A program made the position numbers and the translations under genes. The notes beneath the pieces were generated by a model, which was given only the letters and a program-made list of their open reading frames with translations, had not been told where the DNA came from and did no database searches. Shown here one piece after another: positions 1 to 6,993 of a stretch of DNA of 22,272 nt. The stretch's first letter is position 1, and every line of letters begins with the position of its first letter. The DNA comes from Thalassospiraceae bacterium. Its GTDB lineage: Bacteria > Pseudomonadota > Alphaproteobacteria > Rhodospirillales > Magnetovibrionaceae. The stretch covers positions 1 through 22,272 of the forward strand of contig DAOWFB010000039.1 in NCBI GenBank assembly GCA_030638205.1, read 5' to 3'.

Positions 1-54
1 GCTTTTTTCTTTACCGCAGCTTTTTTCTTTACCGCAGCTTTCTTTTTTACTGCG
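1..54. repeat. 18-bp tandem repeat in the 3' part of rne
   Basis: Two identical 18-bp units (1-18 and 19-36) are followed by a diverged third unit (37-54). Read on the minus strand, each encodes Ala-Ala-Val-Lys-Lys-Lys in the basic tail of RNase E. The array may continue beyond the left edge. Being in frame and 18 bp long, it can change copy number without breaking the protein. Confidence 0.85.
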
Positions 55-2408
55 GTTTTTCTCTTAGGCTTAGGCGCATCTTCACCAGCCTCAGTTTTAC
101 CAGCCTCAGCTTTTTCACCATCTTCAGCAGGTTTCTTGCTGCGCGCGCGCCTTCGCCTAGGCTTTTCATCAGTAGTTGCGCTTGATTTCTCATTTGTAAC
201 AGACTTCTTGTCGTCTGGTGATGCTTCTGGTGATGCTGGAGCCTCGCCAGAAGTTGCTACGCCACCCGTATCTTCGGTGCTCTCACCCCCGCCATCATAT
301 GTGCGACGGCGGCGGCGGCCACCGCGGGAACGACGACGACGCTTGGGACGATCTTCGCCCTCAGCATTTGTGCTGCCCTCGGCTGTTTTTTCAGAACTTG
401 TTTCTGTGTTTGCGGTGGTTTCATTGTTTTCGCTGTTTTTGTTGTTTTCTGATTGTGCGTTTTCACCACCTGATGATTTGCGTCCACGACGGCGACGGCG
501 ACGTTTGCCGCTTTCTTCCACCACACCTTCTTCGCGTCTTGTGGAGACCATTTCAGATATGGCCTCACCCTCAAGATTTTTGGTTCTTTCCAAACGAAGA
601 TCAGGCGGAACCAGCGAGTCATCATTAGAAAGCAGGGCCTTTATTTTGTATTTAGCTTCCAGCTCGCCAATTGCTTCGCGTTTTTGATTTAGGATGTAAA
701 GCGCAACCGCCGTTGGAACATGAACCGTAATTTCACTGGCACGGTGATTTCCGCCTTCTTCTTCAATCGCCCGAAGGACTACCAGAGCGGTTGATTCGGT
801 TGAACGCCTAACCCCGCTTCCGGCGCAATAAGGGCACGGTTCTGAGCTGGTCTCAAGCAAGCTTGGACGCATGCGCTGACGTGACATTTCCATCAGGCCA
901 AATGCGCTAATGCGCCCAACCTGAATGCGCGCGCGGTCAAATTTAAGCGCCTCTTTTAGTTTACGTTCAACCGCTATGTTGTTTCTGTTCATATCCATAT
1001 CGATAAAATCGATAACGATAAGACCGGCAAGATCGCGCAAGCGCAATTGTCGTGCGACCTCTATGGCAGCTTCGATGTTAGTTTTAAGTGCGGTTTCTTC
1101 GATGTTGCGTTCTTTGGTGGCACGGCCTGAGTTTACATCAATTGACACCAGCGCTTCGGTTGGGTTGATGACGATATAACCACCAGATTTCATTGTAACC
1201 ACCGGGTTATGGGCGGCATCCATTTGGTCTTCCACACCATGATTGCGGAAAAGTGAAATTTCACTGTCTTTGTATTGCTTAACCCGCCTGGCATGGCTGG
1301 GGATGAGCAGTTTCATAAAATCTTTGGCGGTGCGATATGCTTCGTCGCCTTCGACTATTACTTCTTCTATGTCACGGGTATAAAGATCGCGAAGAGTGCG
1401 TCTTATTACATCGCCTTCTTCATGTACCAGCGTTGGCGCGGTTGATTTAAGCGTTGTATCGCGAACCCCGTTCCATAGCTTTTCAAGATTTTCAAAATCT
1501 CGTTTTATTTCGGTTTTGGTTCGCCCAATGCCAGCGGTGCGTAAAATTACCGCCATGCCATCGGGTATGTTCAGTTCATTTAAAATTGATTTAAGCTGTT
1601 TGCGATCTTTTGCATTGGTAATTTTGCGAGAAATGCCGCCACCGCGTGCGGTGTTTGGCATAAGCACACAGTAACGTCCAGCCAGCGAAATATATGTGGT
1701 GAGCGCAGCACCTTTGTTTCCGCGCTCTTCCTTTACAACCTGTATCAGTATTACCTGACGGCGTTTGATTACTTCCTGAATTTTGTATTGACGAAAATCT
1801 GGAGTTTTGCGCCGTGGCCGTGCTACCTCGGCCTCATCGCCGCCAACGGTTTCAACATTTTTACCTTTGGCCTTTTCTTCTTCGTCGCCATTTTTAGCTT
1901 CGGTTTTGGCTTCATTGCTATCTTCGTTGCTGTCGCCTTCGCTATTGCTATCGCTACCGTCAATATTATCAGGCGTTTCAGTTTCACCGTTACTATTTTC
2001 AGAACTTTCGTCATCGTCTTTATTGGTTTCTGTTTCAGCTTCTTCGCCAGAATTATCTGAACTATCCGAATCCTCAGCTTCGACAACTTCTTCGTCGGCC
2101 AGCATTTCTTTTTCAAGCGCATCAGCTTCAGCCGCGGCAAGAGCCTCGCGGTCAGCAACGGGTATTTGATAATAATCTGGATGGATTTCGCTGAAGGCCA
2201 AAAACCCGTGACGATTGCCACCGTAATCCACGAAGGCCGCCTGTAAAGACGGTTCTACACGAATAACTTTGGCTAGGTATATGTTGCCCTTTAGCTGCCT
2301 ACGAGAAGCAACCTCTACATCAAAATCTTCAAGCCGGCTTCCGTCGAGCACGACAACCCGTGTTTCCTCCGGGTGGGCGGCATCGATTAACATTCGTTTG
2401 TTTGACAT
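1..2408 (-). CDS. rne: Ribonuclease E/G, 3' end outside the window
   Basis: This is the endoribonuclease that starts mRNA decay and processes stable RNAs, and usually scaffolds an RNA degradosome. The frame is open from the ATG at 2408 to the window edge (about 802 codons) with no stop, so the C-terminus is missing. An N-terminal S1 domain (about residues 35-250) is split by an acidic, low-complexity insertion at about 88-198, rich in Asp, Glu, Ser and Asn. The catalytic part has SIDVNSGRAT (Asp about 424) and GLIVIDFIDM (Asp about 467), equivalent to the two metal-binding aspartates of Escherichia coli RNase E. The zinc-link CPYC has Cys525 and Cys528. The C-terminal part is disordered, with several Arg-rich blocks and Ala-Ala-Val-Lys-Lys-Lys repeats, typical of the RNA-binding arm of alphaproteobacterial RNase E. 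An AGGAG at 2420-2424 supports the start, with 11 nt spacing. RNase G is unlikely because of the long arm. Confidence 0.96.
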   Translation of the reverse strand, partial: MSNKRMLIDAAHPEETRVVVLDGSRLEDFDVEVASRRQLKGNIYLAKVIRVEPSLQAAFVDYGGNRHGFLAFSEIHPDYYQIPVADREALAAAEADALEKEMLADEEVVEAEDSDSSDNSGEEAETETNKDDDESSENSNGETETPDNIDGSDSNSEGDSNEDSNEAKTEAKNGDEEEKAKGKNVETVGGDEAEVARPRRKTPDFRQYKIQEVIKRRQVILIQVVKEERGNKGAALTTYISLAGRYCVLMPNTARGGGISRKITNAKDRKQLKSILNELNIPDGMAVILRTAGIGRTKTEIKRDFENLEKLWNGVRDTTLKSTAPTLVHEEGDVIRRTLRDLYTRDIEEVIVEGDEAYRTAKDFMKLLIPSHARRVKQYKDSEISLFRNHGVEDQMDAAHNPVVTMKSGGYIVINPTEALVSIDVNSGRATKERNIEETALKTNIEAAIEVARQLRLRDLAGLIVIDFIDMDMNRNNIAVERKLKEALKFDRARIQVGRISAFGLMEMSRQRMRPSLLETSSEPCPYCAGSGVRRSTESTALVVLRAIEEEGGNHRASEITVHVPTAVALYILNQKREAIGELEAKYKIKALLSNDDSLVPPDLRLERTKNLEGEAISEMVSTRREEGVVEESGKRRRRRRGRKSSGGENAQSENNKNSENNETTANTETSSEKTAEGSTNAEGEDRPKRRRRSRGGRRRRRTYDGGGESTEDTGGVATSGEAPASPEASPDDKKSVTNEKSSATTDEKPRRRRARSKKPAEDGEKAEAGKTEAGEDAPKPKRKTAVKKKAAVKKKAAVKKK

Positions 2409-2419
2409 TTATTTTTTGA

Positions 2420-2424
2420 CTCCT
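2420..2424 (-). promoter_or_regulatory. Ribosome-binding site of rne
   Basis: On the minus strand AGGAG lies 11 nt before the ATG at 2408. The spacing is long, but it is the only good site and it supports this start. Confidence 0.6.
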
Positions 2425-2446
2425 AAGGCTCCCCACATCATTTGCG

Positions 2447-2465
2447 CCGCATTTTTTAATTGCGG
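2447..2465 (-). promoter_or_regulatory. Small hairpin just upstream of the rne ribosome-binding site
   Basis: CCGCA (2447-2451) and TGCGG (2461-2465) are perfect inverted arms around a 9-nt AT-only loop. In the rne leader this places a weak stem about 20 nt before the ribosome-binding site. Five base pairs can occur by chance. Confidence 0.3.
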
Positions 2466-2495
2466 GATGTGTCGGAGAGACTAATTTTTTAGGTG

Positions 2496-2579
2496 TGCCG
2501 GGCGCACGCAATAATGCTTCATCCGCCAAAATGGCAGAATTATATACTGAAGCTATGGTGCGCTGGGTAATGCCCGGCA
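2496..2579 (-). promoter_or_regulatory. Nested multi-stem fold in the rne leader
   Basis: Four nested helices can be read directly. TGCCGGGC (2496-2503) pairs with GCCCGGCA (2572-2579). The next four bases, GCAC (2504-2507), pair with GTGC (2558-2561), leaving a 10-nt bulge on one side. GCTTCA (2516-2521) pairs with TGAAGC (2548-2553). GCCA (2525-2528) pairs with TGGC (2532-2535). If transcribed with rne, the fold ends 87 nt before the start codon. In E. coli the rne leader has hairpins through which RNase E controls its own mRNA, and a similar role here is inference. It does not match a riboswitch class that I recognise, and it lacks a U-tract, so it is not an intrinsic terminator. Confidence 0.45.
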
Positions 2580-2627
2580 TGGATTAAACACCTCGGTTAA
2601 ACTTTGTTACACGAACCAATAACCATT

Positions 2628-2648
2628 CTGATCGGCAGCACCGATCAG
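2628..2648 (-). promoter_or_regulatory. 8-bp perfect hairpin in the rne upstream region
   Basis: CTGATCGG (2628-2635) and CCGATCAG (2641-2648) are perfect inverted arms around a 5-nt loop. There is no T-run on either side, so it is not a rho-independent terminator. It could be an RNA hairpin in the rne leader or an operator. It lies about 50 nt from the nested fold at 2496-2579. Confidence 0.4.
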
Positions 2649-2689
2649 GCATGGCTTGGTCTTGTAGTTCCGAGTGGTTCGGGCTAGAT

Positions 2690-2705
2690 GCGTCCGGCCG
2701 GACGC
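2690..2705. promoter_or_regulatory. 16-bp perfect palindrome, possible protein-binding site
   Basis: GCGTCCGGCCGGACGC is self-complementary with no spacer. It is GC-rich inside a region that becomes AT-rich to its right. Perfect dyads of this kind are often dimeric regulator sites, but I do not recognise the motif. It lies between the divergent rne and amidase genes and could act on either. Confidence 0.35.
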
Positions 2706-2853
2706 GAAACCTTTAAACAATTTGGAAAACCAGACATACTTAGCTTACTTAGACTTAGCTAGCTTGGTCTTTCCTCTGCTTCCTGGCCGAAAATCGATAA
2801 AATCCGAGCCGAACCCTTCGGTGACTATCAACATAACCGCAGGAAATTGGTTC

Positions 2854-2893
2854 GACAATAATATTATTGGCATATCCCCGATATATTATTGTC
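2854..2893. promoter_or_regulatory. AT-rich inverted-repeat array with three CAATAAT half-sites
   Basis: GACAATAATAT (2854-2864) and ATATTATTGTC (2883-2893) form a perfect 11-bp inverted repeat with an 18-nt centre. The left part is also a perfect 14-bp palindrome, CAATAATATTATTG (2856-2869). Three copies of one heptamer half-site result (2856-2862, 2863-2869 and 2885-2891, the last two inverted). It lies about 70 bp upstream of the proposed -35 of the amidase promoter, where an operator or nucleoid-protein site would fit. The regulator is unknown. Confidence 0.45.
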
Positions 2894-2962
2894 ACCTCAT
2901 TGATTTTCTTGGGCTAAATTGCTCTAAATTGAGCAGCAGCCTTTAATGAAAAATGAATGAAA

Positions 2963-2991
2963 TTGACCGAATATTGGCCTAAATCTAGGAT
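2963..2991 (+). promoter_or_regulatory. Probable sigma70-type promoter for the amidase gene
   Basis: TTGACC (2963-2968) is separated by 17 nt from TAGGAT (2986-2991). The -35 is good and the -10 is moderate. Transcription would begin near 2998 and give a leader of about 24 nt before the start at 3022. Confidence 0.5.
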
Positions 2992-3021
2992 ATATAGCCG
3001 CAATCAGGATTTGAACGTAGT

Positions 3022-4281
3022 ATGCCTATAGCTGTAAAATCATTTGTTTTCATAATATTAGCTTCATTTATTGTGGCTTTTAGCGTTTCGAGCTCTATGG
3101 CCGAAACGCCTGCAAATGCGCCTAATCCCATTATTAGCGATGTTCGGGTTGGTCTTCATGGCTCAAAAACCCGAGTGGTTCTTGATATTGACCGTAATGT
3201 CCATTTTTCCATTTTTACCCTGCCGGCACCCTATCGGGTGGTAGTTAATTTGCCAGAAGTCGGCTGGAACCTGACTAAAAACGCAAAAACACAGAAAAAG
3301 GGCCTGATGAGTAGATTTCGCTACGGTCTTTTTACCCCCGGCACATCACGCATGGTTATAGATGCAAATGGCCCGATGGAGGTTCAAAAAGCATTTATTT
3401 TAAAACCGGTAAAGGGCAGCGGAGTGCAATTTCACAGGTTGGTAATAGATCTGGTTTCCACAACTGAAACAGTTTTCCTTGAAGGGCTTGCCCAACGCAA
3501 AGCCCAGGCCAAGGCGAGCCAGCCCAGTGTGGCTGAAATTCAAAATGCATCCATACCCATGCCGATAAAGAAACCAAAACCAGTGGGAAAAAAGGTAATC
3601 ATGCTCGACCCCGGCCATGGTGGCGTTGACCCTGGTACAATTGGTGTATCTGGCACCTATGAAAAAAACATAACCTTGGCAATGGCCCGAGACATCAAAA
3701 AGGCCATTGAAAAAAACGGACGCTTCAAGGTTGTGCTAACGCGCAATCGAGACATTTTTATTCGCCTTCGTGACCGCGTGCGCAAGGCCCGTGAAGCAGG
3801 GGCCGATTTATTTATTTCAATCCATGCGGATGCTATTAAAAATCCTAAAACCCGCGGGCTTTCGGTTTATACCCTGTCGGACAAGGCATCCGATAAAGAG
3901 GCAGCAGCCCTAGCCCACAAGGAAAACAAAGCCGACCTTATTGCCGGATTGGACCTTTCATCTGAAAACGCCGAGGTCACAAACATTTTAATAGATCTTG
4001 CTCAGCGCGAATCAATGAACCAGTCGGCAATCGTTGCTAAAAATCTGGTCAAAGAATTAAAGCGCGAGGTAAAGCTGCTTAGAAACACCCACCGCTTTGC
4101 CGGCTTTGCGGTATTGAAAGCACCTGACCTTCCGTCCATATTGGTGGAAACGGGGTTCTTGTCTAATCGTCAGGATGAACGCAACCTGCTTAGCCGCAAG
4201 TACCGTGCAAAGTTAGCCCGGGCCGTAGCCAAAGGGGTCGAGAGACATTTTGCCACCGTACAAGAGGCGCAAATACGCTGA
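3022..4281 (+). CDS. amiC: Periplasmic N-acetylmuramoyl-L-alanine amidase (AMIN + Amidase_3)
   Basis: This zinc enzyme cuts the amide bond between MurNAc and L-alanine in peptidoglycan, chiefly to split septa during cell separation. The 419-residue protein has a signal peptide (hydrophobic residues 8-24, likely cut after SMA at about 27), an AMIN domain for envelope targeting (about 38-145), a low-complexity linker, and an Amidase_3 domain (about 190-410). Zinc and catalytic residues visible are His199 (DPGHGG), Glu214 (YEKN), His268 (SIHAD) and Glu376 (VETGFLSN). The segment between His268 and Glu376 is long and helical in character. In AmiA/B/C proteins this region holds the autoinhibitory helix that LytM-type activators displace. 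The PBP1a gene follows 164 bp downstream on the same strand, so wall cutting and synthesis genes are paired. An AGGA 12 nt before the ATG is a weak ribosome-binding site. Confidence 0.93.
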   Translation: MPIAVKSFVFIILASFIVAFSVSSSMAETPANAPNPIISDVRVGLHGSKTRVVLDIDRNVHFSIFTLPAPYRVVVNLPEVGWNLTKNAKTQKKGLMSRFRYGLFTPGTSRMVIDANGPMEVQKAFILKPVKGSGVQFHRLVIDLVSTTETVFLEGLAQRKAQAKASQPSVAEIQNASIPMPIKKPKPVGKKVIMLDPGHGGVDPGTIGVSGTYEKNITLAMARDIKKAIEKNGRFKVVLTRNRDIFIRLRDRVRKAREAGADLFISIHADAIKNPKTRGLSVYTLSDKASDKEAAALAHKENKADLIAGLDLSSENAEVTNILIDLAQRESMNQSAIVAKNLVKELKREVKLLRNTHRFAGFAVLKAPDLPSILVETGFLSNRQDERNLLSRKYRAKLARAVAKGVERHFATVQEAQIR

Positions 4282-4328
4282 TTTAACCCTAAAAACACCC
4301 CTAAAAGCCTAAAAATGCTGTTATTGCC

Positions 4329-4345
4329 AAATATGGGCCATATTT
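4329..4345. promoter_or_regulatory. 17-bp near-continuous palindrome before the PBP1a gene
   Basis: AAATATGGGCCATATTT has perfect 8-bp arms around one central G. It sits in the 164-bp gap between the amidase and PBP1a genes, 100 bp before the PBP1a start. Its AT-rich arms and TTTTATT tail could make a weak terminator, but a one-base loop argues for a protein-binding dyad. I do not recognise the regulator. Confidence 0.4.
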
Positions 4346-4445
4346 TATTGCTAGTTTATGTGTAATAGGATTTATCCCGGACTATATTGCGCTGACTATG
4401 ATGCACTCGGGCCGAAGCAAGCTTTAAACAACACGGAAACCATTA

Positions 4446-6902
4446 ATGCGACCACTTCGTATATTATTGACGCTAGCCGGGACAATGTTTTTGCTGGGCC
4501 TGATAGGGGCCGGCGGGGTTGTTTATGTGTTTTGGAGCTTTGGCAGCGACCTACCTGATTATCAACAATTGGCAGATTATGAACCACCGGTCATGACCCG
4601 TGTGCATGCGGGCGATGGCAGGTTGCTTGCCGAATACGCAACAGAAAAACGCATCTTTGTTCCCATCCGCGCCATGCCTAGGCGAATTATTAATGCGGTG
4701 CTAGCGGCCGAGGATAAAAATTTTTACAGCCATAGCGGGGTTGATTTCATTTCCGTGGCACGCGCGGTAGTTCAGAATGTAAAAAATTATGGAACCGGAC
4801 GTAGGCCAGTTGGCGCATCAACCATTACCCAACAGGTTGCAAAGAATTTCCTGCTTACCAACGAGGTTTCGTTATCTAGAAAAGCCAAAGAAGCGATTTT
4901 GGCATTTAGAATTGAGCGTGCTTTTTCAAAAGACCGTATTTTAGAGCTCTACATGAACGAAATATATTTAGGCCAAGGCTCTTATGGTATGGCCGCAGCA
5001 GCAATGAATTATTTTAACAAACCACTTGATGGTTTAAGCGTGGCCGAGGCTGCGTTCTTGGCCGCTCTTCCGAAAGCACCAAATAATTATAACCCGACTC
5101 GCAACCCGGTTGCCGCCAAAGACAGACGTGATTGGGTTATTTCCAGAATGGAAAATGAAGATCTCATCACAGAAGAAGAAAAAATAGAAGCCCAAGCCGA
5201 ACCATTAACCGTGCGTTCCCGCTCGCCAACAGAATATGTAACGGCTGATGATTTTGCCGAAGAAGTGCGCCGTGAATTGGCGGACAAGTTTGGCGAAAAC
5301 CGCCTTTATGAAGGCGGGCTTTCGGTCCACACAACGCTTGAGCCACGCCTGCAGGAAATTGCCATTAAAGCTTTGCGTCAGGGTTTGATGTCATATGACC
5401 GCAGGCATGGCTGGAAAGGCCCGCTTGCGACCATAGACCCGGCCAAAACAATCAACGGCGGCTTTGCTAGCGCCCTTGCCCGTATGGAGGCCCCCCGTGG
5501 TGCCGGGAAATGGAAGATGGCCGTAGTTACTGCGGTGGGCGAAACTGATGCCAAGATATTGATAAAAGGCGGCGATGGCGGGACAGTTCCGTTGCGTGAA
5601 ATTAAATGGGCGCGCCAGTGGATAAAGGGCGAGAAACGCGGCCCCGGCATAAAAGCCCCAAAAGACGTTTTTAATATTGGCGATGTGGTTCTGGTCGAAG
5701 CGGTTAGCAATTATGTTACTGGCAAAGGCAAAGAACAAAAAACTACCGCCTATCCACCAGCAACATTTTCTTTAAGGCAAATACCGGAAATCGAAGGTTC
5801 GCTTGTAGCACTAGACCCGCACACCGGGCGAGTGTTGGCCATGGTTGGTGGATTTGATTATGCTAAAAGCCAATTTAATCGCGTAACCCAAGCTAGGCGT
5901 CAGCCGGGCTCAGCCTTCAAGCCGTTTGTATATTTGGCGGCTCTTGATTCCGGGTTTACACCATCTACGCTTATTTTAGATGCACCATTTGTTATTGACC
6001 AAGGGCCGGGGCTGCCTAAATGGCGACCAGCAAACTACACCAAGAAATTTTATGGCCCGTCTACCATGCGGCTGGGGCTAGAAAAATCTCGTAACCTTAT
6101 GACGGTTCGTTTGGCAGAAACGGTTGGCATGGAAAAAATAATTAAATACGCAGACGCTTTTGGTATTGCCAAAGGTCTTCCCAACCAACTTTCAATGTCA
6201 TTGGGCGCGGGTGAAACAACGCTTCTAAATTTGACTAATGCATATTCAATGTTGGTCAACGGCGGTAAAAAAATAACCCCGACTTTTATTGACCGCATCC
6301 AGAACCGTAATGGGCAAACCGTATTTCGCCATGACAGGCGTCAATGCAGTGATTGCCAAGCAGTTTCATGGACAGGGCAAGCGGTTCCGGAAATTCCTGA
6401 TAACCGCGCCCAAATAACAGATCCGGCCAGCGCATATCAGATGGTTTCAATGCTTGAAGGCGTGGTTAAGCGCGGAACGGGGCGAAGTCTAAGGTCGATA
6501 GGAAAACCATTGGCGGGAAAAACCGGAACCACCAATGATGCAAACGATGCATGGTTTCTGGGCTTTTCCCCCGACCTTGCGGTTGGTGTGTTTACTGGGT
6601 TTGACGAACCAAGGTCGCTTGGGCCTCGTGAACAGGGCGCATCTGTTGCAGCACCTATATTTAAAGCGTTTATGACCGGTGCATTAAAAAATGCCCCTGA
6701 AACCCCGTTTCGTATTCCGCCCGGCATTCGCATGGTACGGGTCCACGCCACGTCTCGACTTCCGGCACTTCCCGGTGAAAAAAGTGTAATATGGGAAGCG
6801 TTTAAAAACGGTACCGTGCCTAAGGAGCAATCAGTGGTTCTTGGCGTATCTGCCGAAGACAGGGCCGGTAATCCAGAGGCTGGAACTGGTGGGCTTTATT
6901 AG
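4446..6902 (+). CDS. mrcA: Penicillin-binding protein 1A (bifunctional transglycosylase/transpeptidase)
   Basis: This class A PBP polymerises lipid II into glycan strands and cross-links their peptides at the inner membrane. The 818 residues comprise a short cytoplasmic start, one membrane helix (about 8-30), a GT51 transglycosylase domain (about 55-235, catalytic Glu89 in AAEDKNFYSH, plus STITQQVAKN and RKAKEAILAFRIE), an OB-like linker domain (about 320-440), and a transpeptidase domain (about 450-745). The transpeptidase motifs are complete: Ser489 and Lys492 in GSAFKP, Ser548-Arg-Asn550, and Lys692-Thr-Gly694. A Cys634-x2-Cys637 pair lies between the second and third motifs and may form a disulfide in the periplasm. 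GGAA 7 nt before the ATG supports the start. The gene probably shares regulation with the upstream amidase, though a separate promoter in the gap is possible. prfB starts 91 bp downstream. Confidence 0.96.
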   Translation: MRPLRILLTLAGTMFLLGLIGAGGVVYVFWSFGSDLPDYQQLADYEPPVMTRVHAGDGRLLAEYATEKRIFVPIRAMPRRIINAVLAAEDKNFYSHSGVDFISVARAVVQNVKNYGTGRRPVGASTITQQVAKNFLLTNEVSLSRKAKEAILAFRIERAFSKDRILELYMNEIYLGQGSYGMAAAAMNYFNKPLDGLSVAEAAFLAALPKAPNNYNPTRNPVAAKDRRDWVISRMENEDLITEEEKIEAQAEPLTVRSRSPTEYVTADDFAEEVRRELADKFGENRLYEGGLSVHTTLEPRLQEIAIKALRQGLMSYDRRHGWKGPLATIDPAKTINGGFASALARMEAPRGAGKWKMAVVTAVGETDAKILIKGGDGGTVPLREIKWARQWIKGEKRGPGIKAPKDVFNIGDVVLVEAVSNYVTGKGKEQKTTAYPPATFSLRQIPEIEGSLVALDPHTGRVLAMVGGFDYAKSQFNRVTQARRQPGSAFKPFVYLAALDSGFTPSTLILDAPFVIDQGPGLPKWRPANYTKKFYGPSTMRLGLEKSRNLMTVRLAETVGMEKIIKYADAFGIAKGLPNQLSMSLGAGETTLLNLTNAYSMLVNGGKKITPTFIDRIQNRNGQTVFRHDRRQCSDCQAVSWTGQAVPEIPDNRAQITDPASAYQMVSMLEGVVKRGTGRSLRSIGKPLAGKTGTTNDANDAWFLGFSPDLAVGVFTGFDEPRSLGPREQGASVAAPIFKAFMTGALKNAPETPFRIPPGIRMVRVHATSRLPALPGEKSVIWEAFKNGTVPKEQSVVLGVSAEDRAGNPEAGTGGLY

Positions 6903-6993
6903 GGTTAGGTGCATTAGGCGCTTGCTTAAGATGCTTGCTTGGGGCTAAAAACCTTTCAGTTTAATTATTTTTATGCGGGGTACACCAGCCACA

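Larger units (their letters stand above)
2409..3021. other. Divergent intergenic region between rne and the amidase gene
   Basis: This 613-bp gap holds no gene that I can support. Two frames of 83 to 90 codons cross it but have no ribosome-binding site and resemble nothing known to me. Going left to right it holds the rne ribosome-binding site, a small hairpin (2447-2465), an 84-nt nested fold (2496-2579), an 8-bp hairpin (2628-2648), a 16-bp GC palindrome (2690-2705), an AT-rich inverted-repeat array (2854-2893) and a plausible sigma70-type promoter for the amidase gene (2963-2991). The half next to rne is probably its long 5' leader. I could not place an rne promoter. Confidence 0.7.

Noticed and set aside
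136..2221. Several long open frames on both strands across the rne region (for example 136-687 and 1807-2169 plus, 1823-2221 minus)
   Set aside because: They are shadows of the low-complexity acidic and Arg-rich parts of RNase E. Repetitive codons keep other frames open. Their products are runs of Ser, Arg or Leu without domain features.
2329..2580. 83-codon minus-strand frame starting upstream of rne, a possible leader peptide
   Set aside because: It overlaps the rne start out of frame by about 80 bp, has no ribosome-binding site, and lies across the nested fold. Translation would disrupt the structure, but nothing shows that it is translated.
2674..2946. 90-codon plus-strand open frame in the rne/amidase intergenic region
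   Set aside because: It starts at a GTG with no ribosome-binding site, crosses the 16-bp palindrome and the AT-rich inverted-repeat array, and its protein resembles nothing I know and has mixed composition. More likely a chance frame in regulatory DNA.
4358..4558. 66-codon plus-strand frame overlapping the PBP1a start
   Set aside because: It runs out of frame into the signal-anchor region of PBP1a, has no ribosome-binding site, and shows no domain features.
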